Part shown: positions 22,931 through 33,400 of the stretch, one piece after another
Layout: each line of letters starts with the position of its first letter
Numbering within the stretch: position 1 is the first letter of the stretch
Assembly (NCBI GenBank): GCA_965223435.1
Contig: CBDCWQ010000013.1
Location: forward strand, 1 to 64,000
Direction: 5' to 3'
Length of the DNA stretch: 64,000 nucleotides
DNA from: CBDCWQ01 sp965223435
GTDB lineage: Bacteria; Myxococcota; Kuafuiibacteriia; Kuafuiibacteriales; Kuafuiibacteriaceae
The notes under the pieces: generated by a model
The model's database searches: none
Told to the model about the DNA's origin: nothing
Seen by the model: only the letters and a program-made list of their open reading frames with translations
Translations under genes and position numbers: made by a program

Positions 22931-25900
22931 GCAGGTCGCCTTCGCTGTTTGACCTTCGGCACCTGAACCACCACCGCCGACTCGAGGCCATCACGCCCCC
23001 CAACCACCGAGACTTTAGGACCTGGGCCTTCGGTCACAAAAAATGGCGCGTGGGGCTTCTTCTTGGTGCTACCGGTCCGACTTCCTTTGGAAGCCCCCGC
23101 CTCGAGGCCCTCGCCTCTTCCCAAGGCCACAAGATCCAGACGATTGAAGTCCCCCCGGATCACGAGCTCGACAAGGTAAAGAAAGGCCGCCCGCTGGCCT
23201 TCGGGAAGCGACTCCGCGTACGGCGCGATCTCCTTGAAGAACTTGTGGTTGTGCACAAATTCGTCAAGAATGTCGGAGCGAGGGCGTTCGCTCTTCAGTC
23301 GAAACACTGGCCACAGCGCATCCGATCCGGGCGTAAGCACGCCAAAACGACCAAAGGGGAGCTCGAGGCCCAGCCAAGTGATTTGAATGAGGTAGATGGC
23401 GTGATCCTCAAAGGGAATCGGCGGGTTCGCCAGCGGTCTGTTGAGAACCGGGCCCTCGGGATAAATGGCGAGCTGACTTCGAATCTCGGCTTCGCTTCGC
23501 ATGTGGCTTCCCGCGGGCTGCGTGACTACAGCCTCCGACGGGACCACCCCGACCCTCTCCCACAAAGCCTCAGACGGCACATCCGCAGAAACAAAGATGG
23601 TCTCAAGCCCGAGATCGACCTGTGCCGTGCTCAAATACAAGGCACTGTTGACCCCCACCATGGCACCGAGCGCCCACTCGCGCGGCAACCTTGCCACTTC
23701 ATCGAACCACCGAACGACCCGGTTGCCATGCCTTGCGATCAACCGGGGTGGGGCGAGAAGCAAACCGGCACCAAACTCTGCGATCGCGTCCTCCGAGACG
23801 CCTGCCTCCGCGAATTTGCCGGTCAAGATCCCATCGACGGCGTGACGCACCGCAAGCTGAAGATTTTCGACCGAAGGTGCAGGCGTAGGCGAATCGAATC
23901 CCAATGCCTGAGTGCGGAGCAAGGGTTCCGCGGGACGGTCCGTTTTGTGAAGGTGCTCATACACATCGATAAACCACAAGAGGGCCGTGCTGGAAGAAAG
24001 CTGGGCAGACAGGTTGTGGATGCGCTGGCTTGAGTACGGAAATCCGTAGTCGTAAACAAAGCTCTGCGCCCCGGCCCACAAAAGATGCGCCACCGTCCTC
24101 AGCCTCGCCGACGACGGGTGTTCCGGATAGGCTTCGGCGAAGTCGAGGAGGCCCAAGATAAGCCCCATCGTCGCTTCCAGATGGTACGACGATGCTTGCC
24201 GGTCACTGGGCGATATGTAGGGATCGTGAAAAGCATTTTGGAAGTAGTGAGCACCCAAATAGATTCGCGGCGGCAAACACGTTTGCTGCGCCGAATCACA
24301 CGCGCCTTGGTCAAAATCCAACCCCTTGACAAAATGGCGTACCGTGTACTCGAGACATGCTCGAAGACGATCGCGATAGAGCGTCCGGCCAAAAGACCTT
24401 TCGATTTCAAAGTCGCTGTAGTCCACGGCCATGGACAGCCAACTGCAGTTGTCGATGGCGGTATGCGGACTCTTCTCGAGCGAGAATCCATCGGGGCCTT
24501 CGGGATGGAGCTGCCCACCGGTCACGACCCGCCCCTCATCGTTCCACAGTCCGTGGAAGATCCCATCCCGCAAGCTGTTTCTCCATAAACCAAGCGCGCC
24601 CGGACTCAATGCCCCGGAAGCGGGAAGCCCAAGTTCATCCGCGTGATCGATCGCATGGTTTAAGACACTCAAAACATCGATGTTGTGTTCGGTGACCACA
24701 TTGCGGGCACGGACGGGTACCCGCATCGCGGACCAGACCTCCTCGCGTTCGATCGTTTTTGAGACCCATGCACGATTCCCTGAATCGGGCGAACCGCATC
24801 CGCCATGTCGGCACACCATAAGCTCAAAGGGGGCGAAGACGTCGTAACCGATGCCGTCGAGAACACTGTAGTACGACCACCGCTCACGCGCATCGTCCAC
24901 GACCGCCTCGCCATCAGGACCGCGTAGCGCCCCGGGATCATCGGCATGTGCGAGACCGGTCACCGTCCACCCAGCGGTCACCAGGCTCACCAGTCTTCCA
25001 TCTTGGAGATAAACATTCCGCCGGTGGTCTTGGAGCCCCGACAGCGCCGCCAGATAACATGCTCTCAGGTCTTCTCGCTCCCCGCTTGACTCCAGCGCAA
25101 ACGAAGCCTCAGAGCTCAGAAAAAGACCAAGTCCATGGACCACCCAAGCCGTCGCACCGGTGACCAAACGCGCATCCTTCCACGGGTCCAAGGTGTTCCA
25201 AGAAAACGGCCAGCCCAGAATCTTGCTCCGGTCTCCATTCCACTGTGCGTGCGCGCAAAGGAACCGGGCGAGCCCTTGCGCCTCGTCACCCTTTTGGCTC
25301 CAGGGACGCGAGACTTGTGCCAAAGCAACCCCTTGCGTGTAGGCCCATACCCGCTCAAACCCCGCAAGATACCGGGCATCTTCACTCGCCGCTTGAATCC
25401 ACCCTGGCTCAGCTTCGGGAGGCCCCACACCCGATCCTTCGCCGTCCAGTCCGACCGGTTCGTACTCAACTTGGTAGTACATTGTTTGACCATCGCCGCC
25501 CTCGCTGAAACGCATGTGGCGCCCCCGCGCTTCAAGCGCCCGGCCATAATTGCCAGAAGCATACCCCGCCACCAGCGTGCCTGAGTTTTCAAGTGCGCCC
25601 ACGCCCGAATCAGCTGAACCGAAATCACCCGAATCAGCTGAACCGAAACTACCCGAATCGGCTGAACTGAAATCACCCGAATCAGCTGAACTGAAATCAC
25701 CCGAATCAGCTGAACCGAAATCACCCAAATCAGCTGAACCAAAATCATTCAAGGATGGGGAACCGGAGGACTCACTCGGAAGATCCGAGACCGTTTCATC
25801 AACCCAACCCACCTCCGCACCGAGCGCCAAAGACGAGACGCCGTCAAACGAAGCCAAGTAGCCTCGGCCCGGCACAAGCGGAGCATCAGGCGAAAACGAC

Positions 25901-26502
25901 ACGTAGATCTGGGCATCAGAATCCCAACGGAGCAGCCGATCGGCCGGCTCACCCGCACGTTGCTCAGAAGCGCTCACGGCAAAAAACCACCACTTCGTTC
26001 CCACGGCGGCCTGTGAAAAAACAGAGCGCGAGGGCCAGGGACCTTCCAGCGCAAACCGCACGGCCTCGGCAGACCAAACCCAATAAAAATGGCCTTCATC
26101 CCATTCAGGAACCGCCAAGGGTGTCCATTCAGTGGCTGTCTCAGAACCCTCCACCAAAAACCAACGAAGCTTCGCTTCTTCCAAGGCATGGAGCCAGCGC
26201 GCTTCCGTCAGACCAACTTGTTCGACGCCCTCCACCGGAGTTGCCCGCGGTCCTGAACTGAACGACGCCGGGGATCCAAAGGGAAAATGAACGAGGGTCC
26301 ACCCAGGCCCTACGCGGTACACCACACGACGCGTGGTTGACTCTCCCGGCGCTCCAGATTCAGACGCCCAACCCGCAAAGGAGAGAAGAAACGCCACCAA
26401 GAGACTGCCCACCAGTCGCCCGCAGCGGATGATCCTGTTTTTGTTCCAAGCAACTTCGAATACTGTCAACCGCCTTACCTCACCCCAAGCCCTAGCCATT
26501 CG
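21466..26502 (-). CDS. Exported toroid protein with C-terminal winged-helix-like tail (about 1.68 kaa)
   Basis: The frame is open from a GTG at 26607; the ATG at 26502 gives a better distance to the hydrophobic export segment (RLVGSLLVAFLLSFAGWASES), but no strong ribosome site decides. Domains, numbered from 26607: GWTLVHFPF-type N-terminal domain (90-270, with GRGYL); six octapeptide repeats (285-340); alpha/alpha toroid (410-880) with VVTEHNIDVLSVLNHA, HTAIDNCSWLSMAV, YHLEATMG and SSTALLWFIDV as in the other giants; module X (950-1155); then a tail of about 480 residues. The tail is a duplicated unit of about 210 residues, each with two segments that look like winged helices (for example TLERMVEVGLVVREQRP and MIERLLRAKIVERTGRP) and each ending LLFQYHYEWRRFL or similar. 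A secreted glycosidase-like protein with four putative DNA-binding folds is unusual. They could instead be protein-binding winged helices. Confidence 0.82.
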   Translation of the reverse strand, partial: RMARAWGEVRRLTVFEVAWNKNRIIRCGRLVGSLLVAFLLSFAGWASESGAPGESTTRRVVYRVGPGWTLVHFPFGSPASFSSGPRATPVEGVEQVGLTEARWLHALEEAKLRWFLVEGSETATEWTPLAVPEWDEGHFYWVWSAEAVRFALEGPWPSRSVFSQAAVGTKWWFFAVSASEQRAGEPADRLLRWDSDAQIYVSFSPDAPLVPGRGYLASFDGVSSLALGAEVGWVDETVSDLPSESSGSPSLNDFGSADLGDFGSADSGDFSSADSGDFSSADSGSFGSADSGDFGSADSGVGALENSGTLVAGYASGNYGRALEARGRHMRFSEGGDGQTMYYQVEYEPVGLDGEGSGVGPPEAEPGWIQAASEDARYLAGFERVWAYTQGVALAQVSRPWSQKGDEAQGLARFLCAHAQWNGDRSKILGWPFSWNTLDPWKDARLVTGATAWVVHGLGLFLSSEASFALESSGEREDLRACYLAALSGLQDHRRNVYLQDGRLVSLVTAGWTVTGLAHADDPGALRGPDGEAVVDDARERWSYYSVLDGIGYDVFAPFELMVCRHGGCGSPDSGNRAWVSKTIEREEVWSAMRVPVRARNVVTEHNIDVLSVLNHAIDHADELGLPASGALSPGALGLWRNSLRDGIFHGLWNDEGRVVTGGQLHPEGPDGFSLEKSPHTAIDNCSWLSMAVDYSDFEIERSFGRTLYRDRLRACLEYTVRHFVKGLDFDQGACDSAQQTCLPPRIYLGAHYFQNAFHDPYISPSDRQASSYHLEATMGLILGLLDFAEAYPEHPSSARLRTVAHLLWAGAQSFVYDYGFPYSSQRIHNLSAQLSSSTALLWFIDVYEHLHKTDRPAEPLLRTQALGFDSPTPAPSVENLQLAVRHAVDGILTGKFAEAGVSEDAIAEFGAGLLLAPPRLIARHGNRVVRWFDEVARLPREWALGAMVGVNSALYLSTAQVDLGLETIFVSADVPSEALWERVGVVPSEAVVTQPAGSHMRSEAEIRSQLAIYPEGPVLNRPLANPPIPFEDHAIYLIQITWLGLELPFGRFGVLTPGSDALWPVFRLKSERPRSDILDEFVHNHKFFKEIAPYAESLPEGQRAAFLYLVELVIRGDFNRLDLVALGRGEGLEAGASKGSRTGSTKKKPHAPFFVTEGPGPKVSVVGGRDGLESAVVVQVPKVKQRRRPASGVKLTKEDQQLVRRLMSQRGHSTYPWGRGELMWASWLRLYHPEELLSTDLRPEGVHYQSFHSAMSSLVESELVSTRGKPPFTSYLIDVAQLHQIFDNEVQRFWGEASGLEEALGDPVTSVAEHNVLKERLQTAWWPLARVLDSPVVQAHAYVLQRYGALSVRELAKILEFPRGSGSTLERMVEVGLVVREQRPVESVYHLNDWVLFQYHLDLHRFLYKRTHSSLSRTSKNPRDRVVLPNPKVAVESDSAQSLHVPPAVPQLTQVEPPTAGVGLSTKRGEQIDKILEQGQLWNTQTRRRVVAHLYQVDRATRAQMDKEIKGDSSALSRALEDLVSSGWLSTESEDEKTTYYVLDVARVHALHRTEVDYFWSGAADIETALSSEAPSFIEQIELAERLNEHWEPLISVLGVKRFRVFVSLLIEYTSLSYVEFKTVFPISRDSFRQMIERLLRAKIVERTGRPGSYRYHLRSELLFQYHYEWRRFLSKM
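23110..23760 (-). other. Module X, copy in the 1.7-kaa protein
   Basis: Contains RLPREWALGAMVGVNSALY, LETIFVSADVP, WERVGVV, SEAEIRSQLAIYPEGP, FEDHAIYLIQITWLGLELP, VHNHKFF and LVELVIRGDFNR, in the same order as in the other giants. It directly precedes the winged-helix-like tail. Confidence 0.7.
25606..25749 (-). repeat. Six 24-bp repeats encoding DFGSADSG octapeptides
   Basis: Six exactly phased 24-base units, differing at a few positions, encode (D/S)F(G/S)SADSG on the minus strand. They form an acidic, flexible Ser/Gly/Asp linker between the GWNL-type domain and the toroid. The in-frame multiple-of-three unit means copy-number change would only alter linker length. Confidence 0.9.
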
Positions 26503-26763
26503 GCCGTGGCCACGTAGCAGAAAGCCGCGGAATCTCGCAAGCGCGATTTCAGACATTTCATGGTTCTCGGCCGTCTCTGGCCGGAGCCTGGGCCATCGAT
26601 CGGTCACCGTCGCGGCATTGTTGAGGATTTCGCCCCTTCACCGCTGCCGAGACACCCTCGGAACCACCCCGACCAGGTGACGAAGAAGCGCCCAGTAGGG
26701 TGTTGACAACCCCCTCCTAGAGCGCCCCTGGACGGGCCGCGGGCGCCAAGACTATGATGCGGC

Positions 26764-27357
26764 GTGTCTGACTTCGATCCGCCTATCCGATGCTCGGGCT
26801 GCCAGGGGCTGATGCAACAGATCAAACGTCGGGGCGTTGTCCTCGACCGTTGTGTGCCGTGCGAAAGGCTTTGGTTCGACCGCGACGAGCTGAAACGTTT
26901 CTTGGGCCGGGTGCCCAACTTTCCCGAGATGGGCCCCAACCTGAAAACAAAACAAAAACAGCTGACCGCCTGCCCCCGATGCGATAATGCGATGACCCCG
27001 ATTCAGCCGAACCACATTCTGGTCTGTGCCCAAGACGGTATGCTTCTGACAAGATCCGCCCTAGAGCTTCTCACGGGTGCGCAAAAACAAGCCATCACCA
27101 AGGAAGTATTCAGCGCAAGACTCGACCCGAATGCAGCGCAGGTTCGAGAACGACGCATAGACATCGCAACCCAAGTTGGTGTTCATTCGGTGGAGGCCGC
27201 GTCTGAGGTTCTGCTCCATGGCGACGGTGTCACGGAAACGGTCGCCGAAGGCATCGCAATTGGAATTGCCAACACATCAGAACTTGCGGAAGGCGCGGTT
27301 GAAGTGGGCAGCAGCATTCTTGAAAGTGTATTTTCAGCCATCGCCGACGCGTTTTGA
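26764..27357 (+). CDS. Zinc-ribbon protein (zf-TFIIB-like), 197 aa
   Basis: The start is a GTG at 26764. The first 45 residues hold CSGC...DRCVPCERLWFDRDELKRFL, the pattern of the TFIIB-type zinc-ribbon found in many small bacterial proteins (CxxC, about 20 residues, CxxC, then WFD-DEL). A second, partly degenerate ribbon follows at about 70-100 (CPRCDNAM...LVCAQDGMLLTR). The C-terminal third (ATQVGVHSVEAASEVLL..., GIAIGIANTSELAEGAVEVG) is Ala/Gly/Val-rich and may be a membrane-associating helix. Function unknown; it lies between two divergently facing giants on the opposite strand to both. A TTGACA lies at 26703-26708, without a clear -10. Confidence 0.75.
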   Translation: MSDFDPPIRCSGCQGLMQQIKRRGVVLDRCVPCERLWFDRDELKRFLGRVPNFPEMGPNLKTKQKQLTACPRCDNAMTPIQPNHILVCAQDGMLLTRSALELLTGAQKQAITKEVFSARLDPNAAQVRERRIDIATQVGVHSVEAASEVLLHGDGVTETVAEGIAIGIANTSELAEGAVEVGSSILESVFSAIADAF

Positions 27358-27434
27358 GCCTCAGTCGAATAGAGATCACCCACAGACATCCCTTGCGGAA
27401 AACTGTTGACGTTTCGACGCCGACGCCCCCCTCC

Positions 27435-30400
27435 TTAGTTGAAGCCTTGGAGGATCAGGTGCATTTTGAATGGGAACTCCGAGGGTAGGAGCACGATCAA
27501 AAACTTCTCGGCATCTTTTTGTGGGCTCTGGCCCGGGGGCGTACCGGCACCGCTGATTTCCGCCGCGGGCAAATGGTGTTGGACAACCACCACCGGCTCC
27601 CACTTGAAGGGCGTTTCTCGAGACTCTTCTTGGTCCCATACGATACGGGTGTTGGGCAGCCATAGCTTGACTCTTTCTGGATCCAAGAAAAACGTAAAAA
27701 CACCTTCGGTCGTCGAACCGATCACCTGCCTCGACAAACGCGGTCGCTCGCCCCCCAAAAGCGCCAACAGATGCTGGTCAGGCATGGTCTCAGGGCTCTT
27801 TGGGAACAGTGCAAAAAGAACCTTTTCGATGGTGTGAACCGCTTGGAGAAATGCGGTGGCGTCCTTTTTCTTCGTACGGGGGAGCTCTAGCCTCGGAGTC
27901 GTCTCCGGATCAACGTTCACCAGTGCGTGATCGATGCGGGACACCAGGAGGTTGATCGCACTTCGGAGCCTTTCGAACCACTGCCTTCGCGCGAGTGTCT
28001 CGATTTCCTCATCGATGTCTCCCGGGAGGTGAGCCGGCACACCCTGAAGAAGACGCGCTCGGTGGTCGGCGTGAAGCAGCCCCGAGAGGAGGTTATGGGC
28101 CAAATCCGGTTTCAGTTTGCGCTCCATTCTTGCTTCCTCGCGTTCGCCGTCCAAGGCCAGCCGGTGGGAAAGCTCAACCAGAAGTCGGCGCAGTTGCGGT
28201 CTTCGCTTGAGCACCGTCCAGAGCCAGAGGTCGGAAACGGTGGGGTTGGGTTTCGGGCGCAGGTTTTCGGGGATCTGGACGACCTTTCCGGAAGAGTCTC
28301 GGGGGATACCGCCGGGGTGCGCCTTATCGGCGACCCGAGTCCAATTTCGGTGGCCAAAACGTTCGGAGAAACGCCGGGTGAAGGTCTCCGTATCCGACGG
28401 AGGGCCATCATGGGCCAGAGCGTAAAGCGAATGAGGAAGTTTCATCCGGGTCCACACCTCAGGATCTGTTCCCACAAAAACGGCGAAAAATCCGTGGGCC
28501 TCAAAGTGCACTTCAACCAGGGGTAGACCAAGCCGCTCGGAGGTTTCGTAGAGCTCCTTGACCGGAATCGGAGACGCGCCGCTATAAAACCCTTCGACCC
28601 GCCACGTTCCGTCCTCACGAAGGACATCGTAGCCTTCAAGGAAGCCATAGTTGACGCTTCCTAAGGAGATATGACTCCGATCCTTTCGCACCAGCCGGAC
28701 ACGCCCGTCCGGCGGCGTCACGACGGGCACCCCATCGTTGGTACCGTAAACCGCGAACGTCGTGGCGATGGTACGAATTGAGCTGCTCGTTGTACCCGCA
28801 CCGCTCAAGACAAAAACCCCCTCCTCAAAGCTTTTCCACACTGCGGAAAGGCGAACCGGGAACACGGCGTAGGAACCATCTTTATGGACGATTTGTGCTA
28901 GGTTTTCCTGCACCTGCTCCGCTTCTCGCCCCAAAGCGGTCAAGCCCACCGGCTTCACACCGCTGTAGTAGCCCGGAGCCCACCATTTTCCATCACCGTG
29001 TTTGGGGTCTGCTTTATCAAGAAAGGGCGTCGCCTCGCCCCGAAGGTCGTATAGGCTAGACTGACCGTCTGGGTTGTCTACTCTGATGAACGTCTGTCCC
29101 TCACCAAGGTAGTTGACAAGAGAGTCAGAAATCGACTTCGGAGTCCAACCCTTTGCGAGCTGGGCCAACTCGATGTGGTAGAACTTTCGGGTCTTGAGCT
29201 CGTGAAGCGTCGGGGCCGCAAAAGGGAACACCGAATAAAAATCGCCCTGTGTGTGGTGGACCCGAATCAATCGTTGACCTAAGGAAGCAGCCATGGCCCG
29301 CAGCACATCATCAGAAAGCTTGGTCTTGCCGCTATAGTACCCGTCCGCCCATTGGGTGAGCCCTAGGTCTCCCGAAGGGTTCTCAAAAAATGGGAACCAC
29401 TCGCCGCCACCCCTGGAGAAAAATCGAACGGCACCCGGCTTGTTCTTGGCCTTGAGGGCCAATTCGATCACCTTCACCCGCTCCGGCATGCCCGAATGCC
29501 TAAAGGTTTTCACCGCCAGGGCTCGCGAATCTCGTTCCGGTCCGAGATTGGTCAACAGAACATCACCATAACCGTGGGGCATCCGTTTTTCCGCTGCCTT
29601 CCAAGCCTCTTCGTGGTCCCAGAAGAACACGAGGGTGCCCTCTTCTTCGTTTTTTCCCTGGACTCGAACGAGTGTCGGCTTCTGCTCATAGGCCACTGCT
29701 CTATTGAACAGCGCATAGTCACGAACATGCTCTGTGCCTTCGTACAAAAACGGCGTTTCATCGGACGCCTCCATGACCATGTTCCGGGGGCCAAGCAGCT
29801 CTTTCACCAAGTCCGGAACCTCGACCTTGGAATCAGAAACGGCCGAATCCTTGAAAAAGCGCGGGTACGTTTGAACTCCGCCCAAAGCCCCACGCACGCC
29901 GGTCGCGTAACGTTCCGCCCCGGCCCGATCAAAGTCGCCGCGGATAGCGAGTTCGACCAAAAACAACCAAGAGTCTCGAAAGGGCGCGGGCAACATCTCG
30001 CTGAGGCCTTCCGCCTTCTGCCACAAGAGGTGATGTTTAATAAACTCGGCGAGAATGTCGGCTCTCGATCGCTCGCTTCTCAGTACATACACATCCCACA
30101 AGCGGTTCTCGGTTTCGGCAAAAAAACCCACTTGTCCGGTCACGTCGGTTTCAAGCCCAACCCAATCGCTCCGAATATAGTAGATACGGGCATCATCGAA
30201 GCTCGGTTGTTTAACAAATGGCGCGTTTGTGGCAAAGAGTCCGCCGGTCAAAATGGGAACTGAACGCCGAATGTCTTCTTCATCTTTGAGATAGGTTCGG
30301 AGCGGCTCCGCCAAGACCGCATCTGAGGAAACCGTCCCCACGCGGCGCCAATAGGTGTCCGGTGGTACGTCTCGCCCTACAAACATCGTTTCCAGGCCGG

Positions 30401-33400
30401 GGCCGGTCTCAGTACCCAAGCTCAATAGATGGCCGACCCCAATCGATCCCGCAATCGTGGTCGCCGCAAGCTCCGGGGGAAGTCGCAGCATGTCATCGAC
30501 AAAGCGGGTGGCCAAACTGGCCGCTTTACTGACCGTCTTCCCCTTCAGCAACACCACGCGCGAGAGCGCTCCATCCACTGCCGTCACGGCCCCCTCTTGA
30601 CCAAACGACGACGAATTTTCACGGGTGCCTGCACTCAAACCCTCGATGGACACCGACTCCGAGTACACAATCGGCGCGCGATTCGGACGCTCTTTCGGTG
30701 GGACCGTGCCAACGGGCGTCTTGTACGCCAATTGATCGACAAACGTGTTCAAAAGCTCTCCAAAGAGAGCTTTGGGGTGGGGCAACGTATCGCCCGCCGG
30801 AACTTCGTCCGGTCTAATCTCGACCGTGACCGAAATTTCCTCACCGTCATTTAGGCTTCTAATAAACTCAAGGAGCGTCTCTTTCGCTATCCGGCTCTTG
30901 ACCCAATCGGAGTCCACAATCGAAATAGCGCTTTTGGTCGAGACCAGCGTATGCCCATCGCTTGCCAACCGTTGCGCGTCCAGGAGGGAAACAAGCCGCT
31001 CGAGGGGCAAACCACTGCCCCCCAGGTTGAACTCAACCGCGTTTCGGGTCCTGCTGACCTGCCCATACCATTGTGGGTTCCAGACGGCCGGATACAACGT
31101 GTCGCCATCCTCCGTACGAAAAACATACTCGATATGATCTCCAGGCCGGCCCCTGCGCTTTTTGTATAGAGCCACAATCACTTGCGCTGGCCCAAATGGA
31201 TGGTCCAAAGAAACCATCACCCGCCTCATGGCCGCATCAAAGCTCGCCTTCAGGTTCACGAAGGTTGTGGGCAATCGGAAAGGAGGCAACCTCGCAACCG
31301 TCACCTGCTCGTCGAGCGGAATGCCCTCAATTTTTCGATTCAGGATATCGATGAGCTCAGGAATGCTGCCCGCCGACCGGTTCAAGTCCTTTTTGAACTC
31401 GTTCTGAATCGCAGGATGCACAGAAAAAACCTGCCCCTGTGGAATCCACTGCCGAAACGCGGCAAAAAGGCGGTCGAGGTCTATCTGACCTTCACGCTCA
31501 AAAGCAGCAAAGCCTTGCACCGACAGCGAGTTGAGAAACGCGCGAAAGGTGACCGCCCAGTCCCGCAGCGCGGCCAGCTCGCGCTTTCGCAACGAGCGCA
31601 ACACGTAGCGACAATCGATGTCGAACTGGTGAAACGGGAATACGCCCATTTCAAAGGGCGTCAGTTCTTTCTTCTTGCTGAGCTCTCGTCGGTTGCGATC
31701 GATGATCGCCACGTGCGCCAGACGCCCCTGCCTTTTGAGAACATCGCTTTCGACGCTCCCGATCCTGATCTGGTCAAGGATCTGAGGATCTTGGCTGCAA
31801 TAAAACACCAGAATTTGATCCGCAACAAATTGGAGATCCGACTCGATCGGAAAGTAACCCGCGATGGGATCAAACGGCAAAAGCCGAACGCCAGACGAGG
31901 CACCCGCCGTATCCATGGGGCCTTGGGCCCGAACGATGGGCGCCCCCTCGCCTACCCGAAAAGACGCTGGATCGGCTGCAATGCGCTCGGCTTGCTCCAG
32001 GCCAAACTCCCCTTCGATGCTAAGCCCAACCCAAAACAAGAAAATCGACTGCATCGATTCGGGAAGCCTCAAGACCCAACTTTCGGCCTTCTTCCACCGG
32101 GGGTGATTTCGAATCGATGCATCGATGAGCTCGAACCGCGTATGGCTGGTCTTGAGCGCGTGCACCTCAAAAAACACATCGTCTTCAGACTGAAGCACGC
32201 CATAAGATCCCAAAGACGGGTCCTCGACGCCAAACCAATCGGCGGTCACATGGTAGATTCGGTCGTCATCAAAAGCGACCGTCGACGCTCCGCGTGAATC
32301 GACACCCTCGGCTCTGCCGGTGATGATCTGGACCTCGGCCCGAATCTTGTTTTCGTCTGCAAACACACCGCCGATGGGACCAAGCAAATCTTGGCTCCGT
32401 ACATGACCCACGAACTCCCATCGTTCGCTGTCCGGAGGCGCTCGCCCGACGAAGATGGACAACAAACCTCCATCGATCTCAAGCCCAAGGCTCGCGGCAT
32501 AGGAAAGTGCCGGCACAATGGTGGCTGCGGTGGCCAACTCGGGCGGTAATCCCAAGAGCCCATCGAGCTTGTTGGCCAACGCCTTCAGTGCATGGGTCGC
32601 GGGCTTGGTGCGAAAAAATGGACCCCGCAGATTCATCAGCGCGGAAACGGGCGCGTGCTCACCCCCCACGACACCTCCTTTGCCCATCAAAGCGTGGTGG
32701 CGCGCCAAGGTATCCTCAGAAGACACCGGGGACCGTGAGGTCTCTTTAATGAAATACGGACTTTCGGGGGAGACAAACACAAAACCAGACTTCGCACCGG
32801 CCAGCTCTTCGGGCTTCAGAAAAGCCCCTTGGGCCATAGAATCAAACACCGCTTCGCTCAGCTTCCCGGTTCGCATCATCAGATGGACCGAAAACGCGTC
32901 CAGTTGAGATCCGCCTCCGCGGCCCATCGCCGACGCCACCGCCAGCAGGTCGCCCCCGTAGTAGGTATTGATAAACCGACGCAGTAACCGAACGTTTTCT
33001 TGCAGGTCCCAGGGCTCAACGTAACCCGAAGCTTCATCGTCCTTCGCTTCCGACGGTTCCCTCGCCCCATACAGGAGGGTGGCGAAGTCAAACGCCACGA
33101 CCCGGTCGTTCAGGACCACCTCTTGGGCGAGTCGGCCACCCAAAAGCGCTCTCATTTCAAGACCCAAGCGGCTCCAGTATTCCGGAGCACCGCGGTTCTC
33201 GAGGTCGATGAGATCGATACCATCCACCGCATATCGGCCCAGACGGCCGTCGGTTGCGGCGCCAACCGCGTCTTGCCACACCGCTCTGAGGGACAACGGG
33301 CTTGATCCCATCGTTGCGGCTTGGCCCTTCGAGAGGTGGTCGTAAACCGAGGGGCTCATCTCGCCTCCCAGCGCGTCCAGGTTCCCAAGGTGAGTGAAAG

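Noticed and set aside
22177..24033. A 618-codon open frame on the plus strand
   Set aside because: It runs antisense to the 1.7-kaa giant over its module X and tail. The minus-strand frame carries motifs shared with three other proteins, while this one has none; long antisense frames are expected in GC-rich DNA.
25606..25749. Possible CRISPR array
   Set aside because: Units are directly adjacent without spacers, in frame with the protein, and encode a regular octapeptide. The same holds for the 15-bp array at 49145-49429.
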